Shown: positions 1-7,790 of the stretch, piece by piece | Layout: each line of letters starts with the position of its first letter | Position numbering within the stretch: the first letter of the stretch is position 1 | The notes under the pieces: generated by a model | Seen by the model: the letters and a program-made list of their open reading frames with translations, nothing else | Told to the model about the DNA's origin: nothing | The model's database searches: none | Assembly (NCBI RefSeq): GCF_002224645.1 | Contig: NZ_CP022121.1 | Span: 3,631,501-3,695,500 of the forward strand | DNA length: 64,000 nucleotides | From: Dehalobacterium formicoaceticum | GTDB lineage: Bacteria; Bacillota; Dehalobacteriia; Dehalobacteriales; Dehalobacteriaceae | Reading direction: 5' to 3' | Position numbers and translations under genes: made by a program

Positions 1-620
1 CCGGAATCCGGATCCCCTTCTGCGGGATCATAAACATAACCACAAACAGAACATACATATTTTTTCATACCTTTACCCTCCTTGTTATCTGTTGTTTCCG
101 TTTTACTCTTAGGTTCTTCATTCTTTTGAGCAGGTGCACCGGAAGGTGCTGATCCTCGCTTCACCTGATGATAATAAGCATAAGTCATCGGATCTTCCTG
201 GCTTAACACTTCCGCATCTACAACTTTCCCGATAAAAATCGTATGGGTTTCTACTTCCAAGCTGTTTATTACTTCACATTCTATATAACCCACCGAATTT
301 TCCAGGAGTATCGGAGCACCCGCAACACCTTTTTTGTATGAAATGGATTGATATTTATCAAACTCCCGACCGGACTTAAAGCCAAAATGTCCAATCAAAT
401 TTAAAGGAACTGTTTTTGGTAAAATCGAAACAGAAAAAACTTTGCTGGCTTTGATGAACTCATTGGTTAAATTATTCTTGTTGATGCTAATAGCCACTGT
501 GGCTGGGTCAGAGGAAATTTGGAAAACAGTATTGGCGATTTGTCCGTTCATTGCTCCATCTTTGGTGGAACCAATAACGTATAACCCATAACTTAATTTA
601 TGAAAAATCTTTGTGTCCAT
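1..620 (-). CDS. hrb: high-molecular-weight rubredoxin (flavin reductase-rubredoxin fusion), 3' end cut by window
   Basis: Seen: an open frame of 206 codons running off the window edge, starting at an ATG preceded by AAAGGAG. Residues 1 to about 165 read as an FMN-binding flavin reductase-like domain (start [20 protein letters not shown]). A charged Lys/Glu/Pro/Ala linker follows, and a rubredoxin domain begins at Met185 with the first CxxCG iron-ligand motif (CSVCG). The second CxxC lies beyond the window. Known: this architecture is the high-molecular-weight rubredoxin of acetogens and other anaerobic Clostridia, which passes electrons from NADH to A-type flavoproteins for NO or O2 removal. 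An odd feature is a strong AAGGAGG sequence eight bases before Met185, inside the linker. It could start free rubredoxin. The gene stands apart from the cobalamin operon downstream of cbiJ. Confidence 0.88.
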   Translation of the reverse strand, partial: MDTKIFHKLSYGLYVIGSTKDGAMNGQIANTVFQISSDPATVAISINKNNLTNEFIKASKVFSVSILPKTVPLNLIGHFGFKSGREFDKYQSISYKKGVAGAPILLENSVGYIECEVINSLEVETHTIFIGKVVDAEVLSQEDPMTYAYYHQVKRGSAPSGAPAQKNEEPKSKTETTDNKEGKGMKKYVCSVCGYVYDPAEGDPDS

Positions 621-736
621 GTTCACAAAATCTCCTTTCGTCTTTTATCATTTCATATACTATTATCTTCACCAATTTTCCATAAAATCCTGCATAGAAT
701 TGGCAAATTCCTTTAAATTTTTAATAATAATTATCA

Positions 737-1510
737 TTAATATTGTTTATGTGGCCTTAGGTTTTTGAAATATTCTCCAATTTCATCAATATTAGAAAAT
801 TTATTAGGATAAATCAGATCTGGTCTGCGGATTAGGATTACCTGCATACCCAGGCGCTCAGCAGCCCTTAACTTATTATCAGTTCCCCCCTGAATACCGC
901 TGTCCTTACAAATCAAAATCGCCGACTGGGTCTCCTGAAACATCAGAGTATTCATCTCTTCAGAAAAGGGACCCTTCATAGCGATAATATGATCCGGATT
1001 TAAGCCTAGATCTTCCAATTTTTTAATAGAATCTGATTGGGGAAGAACCCGCACCGTAAGGCGTTTTTTATCCGTGATCCGAGAAATCATCTGATCAATA
1101 TTATTGATCCCGGTGGTGATAAATATTCTGCCCGGTAAATTTTCCGCAACGGCGCCTGCTTCTGCCAAATTTGCACAAAGAATTCTTTCTTTTCGTCCCT
1201 CTTCGATCGTCGAGCGTTCGAAACGAAGATAGTTCACCCCTAAATCCTGACAAACAGCAATAGCATTGCGGGAAAGATTCTCAGCATAGGGATGGGAGGC
1301 ATCCACCACATAATCGATGGCCTGATCCAGAATAAATTTTTTTAGAGCCTCCCGATCCATCTTTCCATGAACTATTTTTCCGGGAAAGCGCTCCTGGGAG
1401 ACCTCAAAACCATATGCCGTTGCCGTGCTGATGATCACATTCGAGGTTATCCGGTAAAGAGCACATGCAATATCCAGGGCATCACCGGTTCCTCCCAGGA
1501 CTAATATCAT
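737..1510 (-). CDS. cbiJ: cobalt-precorrin-6A reductase CbiJ/CobK
   Basis: 257 residues, the normal length for the family. The N-terminus MILVLGGTGDALDIA is the glycine-rich nucleotide-binding start of CobK/CbiJ, which uses NAD(P)H to reduce the macrocycle of (cobalt-)precorrin-6A in corrin ring synthesis. The motif DASHPYAENLS in the first third and the ITTGINN region in the middle are typical. Its ATG overlaps the cbiH stop by four bases (ATGA), so it is translationally coupled and is the last gene of the long cobalamin operon. Because the pathway here is the cobalt-early one (CbiD, CbiG and CbiX are present), the CbiJ name fits best. It ends in TAA; no clear intrinsic terminator is visible in the 116 bases after it. 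Confidence 0.93.
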   Translation of the reverse strand: MILVLGGTGDALDIACALYRITSNVIISTATAYGFEVSQERFPGKIVHGKMDREALKKFILDQAIDYVVDASHPYAENLSRNAIAVCQDLGVNYLRFERSTIEEGRKERILCANLAEAGAVAENLPGRIFITTGINNIDQMISRITDKKRLTVRVLPQSDSIKKLEDLGLNPDHIIAMKGPFSEEMNTLMFQETQSAILICKDSGIQGGTDNKLRAAERLGMQVILIRRPDLIYPNKFSNIDEIGEYFKNLRPHKQY

Positions 1511-2247
1511 ATCCGATACCCTCTGGGTGTAATCATTACACCATTGGCAATATAGGTTCTGCTATTGCCGACAATGATGGTACAGAACATATCCACCACT
1601 TCCGGATCAAACTCCTTCAACGTGGTTAAGATGATCGATTGATCCTCCCGATAGGCATTGCGCACAATCCCAACCGGGGTATCCTCTGTGTGGTGTTTTT
1701 TGATCACATCCATGGCCAGTCCTAAATAGTCCGGCCGTGCCAGACTTCTCGGATTATAAATGGCCAAAGTGAAATCTCCTTCACAGGCCTTTTCCAATCG
1801 GGTAATAATCTTTTCCCAAGGAGTCATATAATCACTTAAGCTAATGGTGCAAAAATCTTCTACAATCGGTGCACCTAAAAGGGAAGAGCAAGACAAGGCC
1901 GCGGTGATGCCCGGAATCACTTCCCAGGCAATATCCTCCCGTGCCGGATGATCCTTAAGCAATTCCAAAATAAGTCCTGCCATCCCATAGGCACCGCCGT
2001 CTCCACTGCACACCACACCTACCGTATTGCCGGCAGCCGCCTTTTCCACAGCAATTTTTCCTCTTTCAATCTCTTGCCCCATGCCTTTTTTGATAATTTC
2101 TTTGCCTGCGGATAGTTCTTGCACTTGTTCGATATATACGGTATATCCTACCAAAACCTGACAGTCTTCAATGGCTTGAAAAGCCCTCGGTGTCATGTTG
2201 CCCGGATCTCCCGGTCCTAAACCAACAACAAAAATTTTCCCCTTCAT
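1507..2247 (-). CDS. cbiH: cobalt-precorrin-3B C17-methyltransferase CbiH
   Basis: 246 residues from the chosen ATG. The frame is open for 45 further codons upstream, but the extension overlaps cbiG and is not conserved-looking, while this ATG has a GGAGGT ribosome binding site and begins with the SAM-methyltransferase signature KIFVVGLGPGDPGNMTP. Known: CbiH transfers the C17 methyl group and drives ring contraction in anaerobic cobalamin synthesis. The later VCSGDGGAYGMAG and EVIPGITAALS segments match the tetrapyrrole methylase fold used for SAM and substrate binding. It follows cbiG by 19 bases and overlaps cbiJ by four bases. CobJ is the aerobic counterpart; CbiH is preferred from context. 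Confidence 0.94.
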   Translation of the reverse strand: MKGKIFVVGLGPGDPGNMTPRAFQAIEDCQVLVGYTVYIEQVQELSAGKEIIKKGMGQEIERGKIAVEKAAAGNTVGVVCSGDGGAYGMAGLILELLKDHPAREDIAWEVIPGITAALSCSSLLGAPIVEDFCTISLSDYMTPWEKIITRLEKACEGDFTLAIYNPRSLARPDYLGLAMDVIKKHHTEDTPVGIVRNAYREDQSIILTTLKEFDPEVVDMFCTIIVGNSRTYIANGVMITPRGYRI

Positions 2248-2266
2248 GATGACCTCCACAAATAAT

Positions 2267-2947
2267 TTAATTTCCGGTCCTGATATCTTCATATATGCAT
2301 AAGGTAATCCCGTTAAATGAGGTTTTTGGAGCAACAGCCCTGCCCTGATGAGAAACAAGATAGGCGGCAGGTTCGCAAACACAACCTACGCCGATAGTCT
2401 TTTTGACAAAGTCAGAACTGGAGAACTGCTCCTGGATGGGTGCAATGTCCCCTCGGTCCACAATAACCAAAGGAAGACCCTTTTTTGCCGTCCAGGCACA
2501 AATCGCCGGCTCATCTTTTTTCACATCCACAGTTGCCACAGCCTTTACCCCGGCTAATGTTATGTTCTTCTGCTCCATAAAGGTATCAATGGCCTCTCTT
2601 AGTTTTTCTTCCTCAATATTCTTCCGGCAGCCAATCCCTAATACCAAGCTGCGGGGAATTAGTTTTGCCGCAGGGATATCATCCCGGAGAAAGTCTAATG
2701 CTTTTTTGCAGCCCACATAGATTAAAGCATCGGGTTTCATTGCTTCCAGCTGAGGGATCCCCACCTGCACAATACCCGGGGCTTCAATATCATAAGGACT
2801 TTCGTTAATCATCACAACCTTTTTTCCATTGACCAAAGCGGCTGTGACCTTCTTTACCTGCTCCATATCTTCCATATGTAAATGATGTTTTTTGGCGATC
2901 ATATCCACCGAGATCAGGCCTAAATTATCAGAAGCCGTCGTGATCAC
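2267..2947 (-). CDS. cbiG: cobalt-precorrin-5A hydrolase CbiG, C-terminal part (separated by frameshift)
   Basis: 226 residues starting at a GTG that overlaps the stop of the N-terminal part by four bases (GTGA). It contains the CbiG central and C-terminal domains: the VITTASDN start region, LVLGIGCRKN typical of the C-terminal domain, and a closing IGVGCVCEPAA segment. Known: CbiG opens the delta-lactone of cobalt-precorrin-5A, releasing acetaldehyde. In most bacteria CbiG is one protein of about 340 residues. Here the two parts join perfectly (TGGQSVITTASD) if one G is added to a run of six G at 2953-2958. The break may be a real frameshift, a slippage site or a sequence error. Translation from the GTG could also make a separate subunit. 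Confidence 0.85.
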   Translation of the reverse strand: MITTASDNLGLISVDMIAKKHHLHMEDMEQVKKVTAALVNGKKVVMINESPYDIEAPGIVQVGIPQLEAMKPDALIYVGCKKALDFLRDDIPAAKLIPRSLVLGIGCRKNIEEEKLREAIDTFMEQKNITLAGVKAVATVDVKKDEPAICAWTAKKGLPLVIVDRGDIAPIQEQFSSSDFVKKTIGVGCVCEPAAYLVSHQGRAVAPKTSFNGITLCIYEDIRTGN

Positions 2948-3312
2948 ACTCTGCCCCCCGTAATGGAGGCAATCGTCTGGGCTAACTCATTGGCACCGCC
3001 CAGATGACCCGATAAGAGGCTGATGGCAAAATGCCCCTGCTCATCCACCACCACCACCGCCGGATCTGTTACTTTCGATGCCACATAGGGGGCTATGCTG
3101 CGCACGGCTATCCCACAGGACATGACCATAATAATTTCCCGATACTCTTGAAAAATATGCTGCATAAATGTTTTTAAAGATCCCTGAATAGGCCGAAAAA
3201 GATCCCCGGTGCAATATTTAGTCAGGGTAAATAGCTCTCCCCCGATAGACCGTTGGATCTTTAAAGCCGTTACCTTCCCCCCCAGTGTTACAGCAAGAAT
3301 GGCTCTGCTCAC
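2944..3312 (-). CDS. cbiG: cobalt-precorrin-5A hydrolase CbiG, N-terminal part
   Basis: 122 residues covering the N-terminal domain of CbiG, including VMSCGIAVRSIAPYVASK and the strongly conserved HFAISLLSGHLGGANELA segment. It then stops at TGA directly after ITGGRV, where full-length CbiG continues into a VITTA motif. The remaining part follows in the -1 frame. The gene starts four bases inside the end of cbiF (ATGA-type overlap), as expected for its place in the operon. By itself this part lacks the C-terminal domain, so function depends on joining, on two-subunit assembly, or on the break being an error. Confidence 0.85.
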   Translation of the reverse strand: MSRAILAVTLGGKVTALKIQRSIGGELFTLTKYCTGDLFRPIQGSLKTFMQHIFQEYREIIMVMSCGIAVRSIAPYVASKVTDPAVVVVDEQGHFAISLLSGHLGGANELAQTIASITGGRV

Positions 3313-4061
3313 TCTTTTCCGCTCCGATACATATGGGAAAAGGAAGAATCATAAAGTTTGGATAATTCATATTGAGATCCCATAAAATCCCCTACCAAAA
3401 TCTGGGCATGCCGATTGATTTTTTCATCTCCAACTTTTTCTGCAATATCTTTTAAGGTTCCTCTGATAATTTTTTCTTCCGGCCAGGTAGCCTTATAGAC
3501 CACGGCCACAGGGGTATTTTCGTTGTAACCCTCTAGCAATTCTTCTACCACCTGAGATATAGATTGAACGGACAGGAAAATAGCCATAGAGGCCCGATGT
3601 TTGGCCAGTTCGGAAATCTTGCCTCCTTCAGAAGTACCGGTACGGCCTTCTTTTCTGGTAATGATAATGGTTTGGGAAACACCGGGCAGGGTGAATTCTG
3701 CCTTCACCCGGGAAGCGGCCGCAACAAAAGAGCTTACTCCGGGAATAATTTCAAAATCAATGCCCCGCTTGTCCAGCTCATCCATCTGTTCCCGAATCGC
3801 CCCATAAATAGAAGGATCACCCGTATGGAGGCGTACCACCATTTTCCCCTGATCGATGCCTTCCTGGATAGCATCGATCACCTCCGGCAGACTCATAGAG
3901 GCACTGTTATAGATGGTAACCCCTTCTTTGCAATAATCAAGAATATTTCCGCTTACTAAAGAACCGGTATAAATGACCACATCCGCCTTTTGCAGCAGCT
4001 TCATGCCCTTGACTGTGATCAGCTCAATATCTCCCGGTCCTGCTCCGATAAAATAAACCAT
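3309..4061 (-). CDS. cbiF: cobalt-precorrin-4 C11-methyltransferase CbiF
   Basis: 250 residues, normal length. It starts MVYFIGAGPGDIELITVKG behind an AGGAAGGAG ribosome binding site. Known: CbiF (CobM in the aerobic route) methylates C11 of cobalt-precorrin-4 using SAM. The RLHTGDPSIYGAI motif is typical of this subgroup, and FEIIPGVSSFVAAASR is the conserved SAM-site loop. The start codon lies one base after the corrected end of cbiL, and the stop overlaps the cbiG start, so translation is probably coupled through cbiL-cbiF-cbiG. No abnormality is seen. Confidence 0.95.
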   Translation of the reverse strand: MVYFIGAGPGDIELITVKGMKLLQKADVVIYTGSLVSGNILDYCKEGVTIYNSASMSLPEVIDAIQEGIDQGKMVVRLHTGDPSIYGAIREQMDELDKRGIDFEIIPGVSSFVAAASRVKAEFTLPGVSQTIIITRKEGRTGTSEGGKISELAKHRASMAIFLSVQSISQVVEELLEGYNENTPVAVVYKATWPEEKIIRGTLKDIAEKVGDEKINRHAQILVGDFMGSQYELSKLYDSSFSHMYRSGKE

Positions 4062-4062
4062 G

Positions 4063-4757
4063 TTATGACTCCTTCCTGCTCAGTATGATCGACAAATATT
4101 GTTTATCTCTAGCTAAACCTGACTCAATATCATAATCCACCGTACTATCTTTAAAGCTGGATCTTTGCACCAGGACACTGCTCTCTGTCATCTGAAATTC
4201 CTTTAATATGTCCCGTACCTTATCTTTTGGTTATATACTTTCATAAAGACAGCACTTTTCGTTGCCTCTAAGGCTTTTTCCATCAAATCCTTGGAGGAAG
4301 TTGCCGGTATGATGGAGAGAATTTCATCCCCTTCCACCAAGGAGCGATTAGTTTGCGCTGCCGCAGCACTGAAGGAGGTAATCCCGGGGACGGTTTCCAC
4401 CTGAACATCCCTTGATAAATGCTTTAGGATATAATGATATGTACTGTAGGTCGAAGGATCACCTAAGGTAATAAAAGCAGTATTCAGGCCCGCCAGCACG
4501 TTCCTTTCCACCACTTCAGCAGCCATTTTCCCTGCTTGGTCGATAATCTTCTTGTCGGTGACCATGGGAAATTCCATGCTGATCAGTTTTGCTGCACTAT
4601 TGATATGATCGGCAGCAATCTCATAGGCAATGTTCTCTTTGCCGCTGCGGGATTCCGGTAAAATCAATACATCAATTTCTTTCAAGATCTTGGCAGCTTT
4701 AATGGTAAGAAGCTCCGGATCCCCCGGTCCCACCCCGATGCCGTAAAATTTTGCCAC
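4063..4757 (-). pseudogene. cbiL: cobalt-precorrin-2 C20-methyltransferase CbiL, interrupted by a -1 frameshift
   Basis: The uninterrupted frame gives 184 residues (GTG start behind AAGGAGG; MAKFYGIGVGPGDPELLTIK) and ends early with KIRYGTY and TAA. The missing C-terminus is present in the -1 frame: after VFMKVYNQK it continues as VRDILKEFQMTESSVLVQRS to KQYLSIILSRKES and TAA, one base before cbiF. Adding one A to the run of four A in AACCAAAAGATAAGG (about 4231-4240) restores NQKDKVRDILKEF and a normal length of about 231 residues. Known: CbiL performs the first committed C20 methylation of cobalt-precorrin-2. The downstream part looks fully conserved, which argues for a recent lesion, a slippage site or a sequence error rather than decay. 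Confidence 0.85.
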
Positions 4758-4824
4758 TTATTTTTTTCCTCCTTATGCGGGCTGATTCTTTCAGAACACC
4801 TGCCCATTATTTAGCTGAACGAGT

Positions 4825-5403
4825 TCACTTGACTGCGTTGATAATATAAATGGGGTTTAAGGCTTTCATCATCCAACCGGAATGCTTCTCACCCCGGGCA
4901 ATATTGACACAGATACATTCAATCTGCTGAAAATGATGCTCCTCCAATAAAGATAAAACACGACAGGCACTATCCAAAAGAATGGTATTGGCCACAATAA
5001 TGCCTGATGCTTTTAAATGCTCCCCGGCATAGGAAATCACCTCAGCCAATTTATTGCTGGCGCCCCCAATAAAGATCCGGTCAAATTCCCGATCCGGTAA
5101 ATCCTCTGGTGCCGCACCGGTGATGACCTCGACATTTTCTAAAGAAAACTTATCCACATTGGCTTTGGTCAAAGCTACCGCCTCTTCATTCATATCTATG
5201 GCAAAAACCCTGCCCTCCGGACAGAGCAGGGCGGCCTCCACAGTCACACTGCCGGTACCGCAGCCAATATCCAATAGTTGGGCCCCGGGCATCAGCTGTA
5301 GTTTCGCCAAGGTCAGCACCCTGATTTCCCTTTTCGTAATCGGTACGCTTCCCCGGACAAATTCTTCTTCCGGTATCCCCAGGGTGTTTTTATTCCATGC
5401 CAT
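4825..5403 (-). CDS. cbiT: cobalt-precorrin-6B C15-methyltransferase (decarboxylating) CbiT
   Basis: 192 residues from the ATG (MAWNKNTLGIPEEEF); a TTG three codons earlier is an alternative. It has a class I SAM-methyltransferase core: LLDIGCGTGSVTVEAA (motif I), FAIDMNEEAV and DRIFIGGASNKL. Known: CbiT methylates C15 and decarboxylates the C12 acetate, working with CbiE, which supplies the C5 methylation. The partner cbiE is directly upstream and the genes overlap by 14 bases. In aerobic organisms these two activities are fused as CobL. Here they are separate, as usual for the anaerobic route. Confidence 0.93.
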   Translation of the reverse strand: MAWNKNTLGIPEEEFVRGSVPITKREIRVLTLAKLQLMPGAQLLDIGCGTGSVTVEAALLCPEGRVFAIDMNEEAVALTKANVDKFSLENVEVITGAAPEDLPDREFDRIFIGGASNKLAEVISYAGEHLKASGIIVANTILLDSACRVLSLLEEHHFQQIECICVNIARGEKHSGWMMKALNPIYIINAVK

Positions 5404-6019
5404 CTTTTTCAATCACCACCACACATAAATTACTAAAGTGATCTTTAATGATTTCCTTCGGTTTTCCGGAAACAATCCGTTCTTCAGGATAGGAAAGGTT
5501 TTCTCCCACGGTCATCACATAATCGTTGAAACCGTGTTCCAAGAGAAAATCGGCAATTATGCCCGGATTATTGACCCGGTCTGTGAGGAGAAAAACACCA
5601 TCTTTTTCGGTTAATTTTCGGATCAGATCCGTATCCCTGCCATGCATGCTGCATAAAGCAAAGTCTTTCCAAGGCTTGGCCATCTTGGCAAAAAGATACT
5701 GGAAGGAACTGATCCCGGGAATCACTTCTAAAGCATCCTTACCCAACTTTTTGAGGAAGAAATCCAGGAGACTGAAAAATCCCGGATCTCCGGAGACGAT
5801 CACGCATATTCTGCGCTGACAGCGTTCTCTTTCAACAAAAAGGTACAAATCCTCCAAACTGGACTTAAATTCATAGGTTTCCTTTTCTAAATGACGAAAG
5901 CTATCCAGATTTCTTTTCCCTCCCACCAGAAGATCACAATTCTGAATCGCCTCTAGTGCGGCAGGGGTGACATAAGCTAAAGAACCCGGTCCAATTCCGG
6001 CAATACAAACCTTATTCAT
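5390..6019 (-). CDS. cbiE: cobalt-precorrin-7 C5-methyltransferase CbiE
   Basis: 209 residues, typical for CbiE. It starts MNKVCIAGIGPGSLAYVTPAA, the tetrapyrrole methylase GxGPGS signature, followed by VIVSGDPGFFSLLDF and VIPGISSFQYLFAKM. Known: it methylates C5 of the corrin intermediate and pairs with CbiT. It overlaps cbiD upstream by eight bases and cbiT downstream, so it sits in a tightly coupled block. No internal stops or odd residues are apparent. Confidence 0.94.
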   Translation of the reverse strand: MNKVCIAGIGPGSLAYVTPAALEAIQNCDLLVGGKRNLDSFRHLEKETYEFKSSLEDLYLFVERERCQRRICVIVSGDPGFFSLLDFFLKKLGKDALEVIPGISSFQYLFAKMAKPWKDFALCSMHGRDTDLIRKLTEKDGVFLLTDRVNNPGIIADFLLEHGFNDYVMTVGENLSYPEERIVSGKPKEIIKDHFSNLCVVVIEKDGME

Positions 6020-7118
6020 GCCTGATTTCCTCCAAAATATGATCTGCCTTACTGCTTTTTGCTAACATGCGTTTCATAGAAAACAGGATGACGCCTATTT
6101 CCACATGGCCATAAACATAACCCTCACATCTTTGGGCACATTTCTCGGCAATGACTGAATAAATCTCCTGATATCCTAATTTATCAATGATGGGGATGGC
6201 TTCTTCCGTAGTAATACAAGCCATGATTTCCTTTAGGTGGACGTTGGGCATATCTAGTAGAGCCAGATTAGCGGTGAGGATTTCCATCCTGGTATCGCTG
6301 ATCCTGCTATGGGTATAAAAAATCCCCCCTGCGGGTTTGACTAATTTCCCTAAATGACCGGCAATAATAACTTTCTTGAAACCATATTCATCACATTTCT
6401 CCAAAGCAAAACCTAAATAATTACTCATTTTAACGGCTTTTTCTTTCGGTATGGAGAAATGTTCCTGACAAAATCTTTCTCCATAGCTTCCCGGAACCAG
6501 CAGCACCTTATCCTGTCCTGCTGCTTTGCGGCAGCTAAGTTCCAAAGCAACGGTATCCTTTAGAGCATCCTCAGACATGGGTTCCACAATTCCCGTGGTT
6601 CCCAGCACCGAGATGCCCCCTTCAATACCTAATCGGGGATTGAAGGTTCTTTTGGCAATTTCCACCCCTTGGGGAATACTAATTTCCACCTCAACCCCTT
6701 GATCTTCGGGAAGCACCTCGCCCACTTCCTTCATAATCATGCTCCGGGGCACGGGATTAATTGCCGGCATCCCTGGGGGAATCAAAAGACCGGCTTTGGT
6801 GACCTTACCGACGCCCAATCCGGTTGAAAGAGTAATTCCCTGAGCAGCAGTTTTTTTTGCTTTGGCATAAACTTCAATTTTGTCTGTCACATCAGGATCA
6901 TCTCCCGCATCCTTCACGACACAGCAGCGCACCCCGTCTTCCTCCCAGCTGATATGCTTAAGTTCCAGGGTAAGAGGCCATCCTTTTGGCGTATCAATCT
7001 CAACTTCCTGAATCGCTTCGCCGGATAAGAGCATGATCACAGCTCCTTTGGCCGCTGCCGCCGCACAGGAGCCGGTAGTGTACCCGGTGCGCAGCTGTTT
7101 CCCGTTTTTATATACCAT
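6012..7118 (-). CDS. cbiD: cobalt-precorrin-5B C1-methyltransferase CbiD
   Basis: 368 residues from the chosen ATG (MVYKNGKQLRTGYTTGSCAAAAAKG); a TTG five codons upstream is possible and lies 12 bases after a GGAGG. RTGYTTGSCAAAA is the diagnostic N-terminal signature of CbiD. The central ISVLGTTGIVEPMSEDA and later AGHLGKLVKPAGGIFYTHS segments are also characteristic. Known: CbiD methylates C1 in the cobalt-early pathway and has no aerobic counterpart in sequence, so its presence marks the route as anaerobic. It starts four bases after the cbiC stop and overlaps cbiE. Confidence 0.95.
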   Translation of the reverse strand: MVYKNGKQLRTGYTTGSCAAAAAKGAVIMLLSGEAIQEVEIDTPKGWPLTLELKHISWEEDGVRCCVVKDAGDDPDVTDKIEVYAKAKKTAAQGITLSTGLGVGKVTKAGLLIPPGMPAINPVPRSMIMKEVGEVLPEDQGVEVEISIPQGVEIAKRTFNPRLGIEGGISVLGTTGIVEPMSEDALKDTVALELSCRKAAGQDKVLLVPGSYGERFCQEHFSIPKEKAVKMSNYLGFALEKCDEYGFKKVIIAGHLGKLVKPAGGIFYTHSRISDTRMEILTANLALLDMPNVHLKEIMACITTEEAIPIIDKLGYQEIYSVIAEKCAQRCEGYVYGHVEIGVILFSMKRMLAKSSKADHILEEIRHE

Positions 7119-7122
7119 CTTA

Positions 7123-7764
7123 CTATTTTCCAAGATCCTTGACTACCTCCTTCAAGACAGCATTCACTAAAGCAACCCCGATGGTGCTACCTCCCTTGCG
7201 TCCTTTTGTTATCACCGAGGGAATATCTGCTGCCCATAATGCTTCTTTTGATTCCTCTGCGCCCACAAAACCTACCGGTACACCAATCACAGCTTCCGGG
7301 GATAAAAAGTTCTGTTCCACCAATTCCAGAATGCGATAAAGGGCTGTGGGGGCATTGCCAATGACAAAGACTTTTTTACCAGGCAGCCGGGCGGCTATAT
7401 CAATGGCTGCCATGGAACGGGTAATACCCTTTTCCTGGGCTTCCTGATGTGCTTCTTCGCTGTCGACAAAACAATTAATTTCAACCCCTAATTGGTGCGC
7501 CATTTTCTTGCTGATCCCGGCTTTGATCATATTGGTATCACTGATGATCGTAGCTCCTCCTTTAAAAGCCTGGAGTAGTCTATCTTCCACCTCTTCCTTA
7601 AACTGGAGCAATCCGGCTAATTCAAAATCGGCGGTGGTATGGATGACCCGTTTAATCATATCCATTTTCAAACCGGTTCCATTCTTTTCTCCCAATTCAG
7701 CACTGATCATTTCGAAGCTTTTTCTCTCAATTGCCATGGGATCTTTGATATATTGATGATCCAT
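7123..7764 (-). CDS. cbiC: cobalt-precorrin-8 methylmutase CbiC
   Basis: 213 residues, behind an AGGAGG site. DMIKRVIHTTADFE contains the conserved active-site histidine of the CbiC/CobH family, and GVPVGFVGAEESKEAL and TKGRKGGSTIGVALVNA are family motifs near the C-terminus. Known: it moves the C11 methyl group to C12, giving cobyrinate. The stop codon is TAG followed at once by TAA. In an organism that can decode UAG as pyrrolysine, this tandem stop would limit read-through to one extra residue. The next gene, cbiD, starts within the same few bases. Confidence 0.95.
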   Translation of the reverse strand: MDHQYIKDPMAIERKSFEMISAELGEKNGTGLKMDMIKRVIHTTADFELAGLLQFKEEVEDRLLQAFKGGATIISDTNMIKAGISKKMAHQLGVEINCFVDSEEAHQEAQEKGITRSMAAIDIAARLPGKKVFVIGNAPTALYRILELVEQNFLSPEAVIGVPVGFVGAEESKEALWAADIPSVITKGRKGGSTIGVALVNAVLKEVVKDLGK

Positions 7765-7790
7765 AAAATTATCCTCCTGATTTTTTTATA

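Noticed and set aside
2348-2720. Plus-strand open frames opposite cbiG and cbiH
   Set aside because: They mirror strongly conserved minus-strand genes, have no ribosome binding sites and no recognisable motifs.
2944-2947. TGA in cbiG as a selenocysteine codon
   Set aside because: The frame after the TGA is not conserved; the CbiG sequence continues in another frame, so this is a frame change, not recoding.
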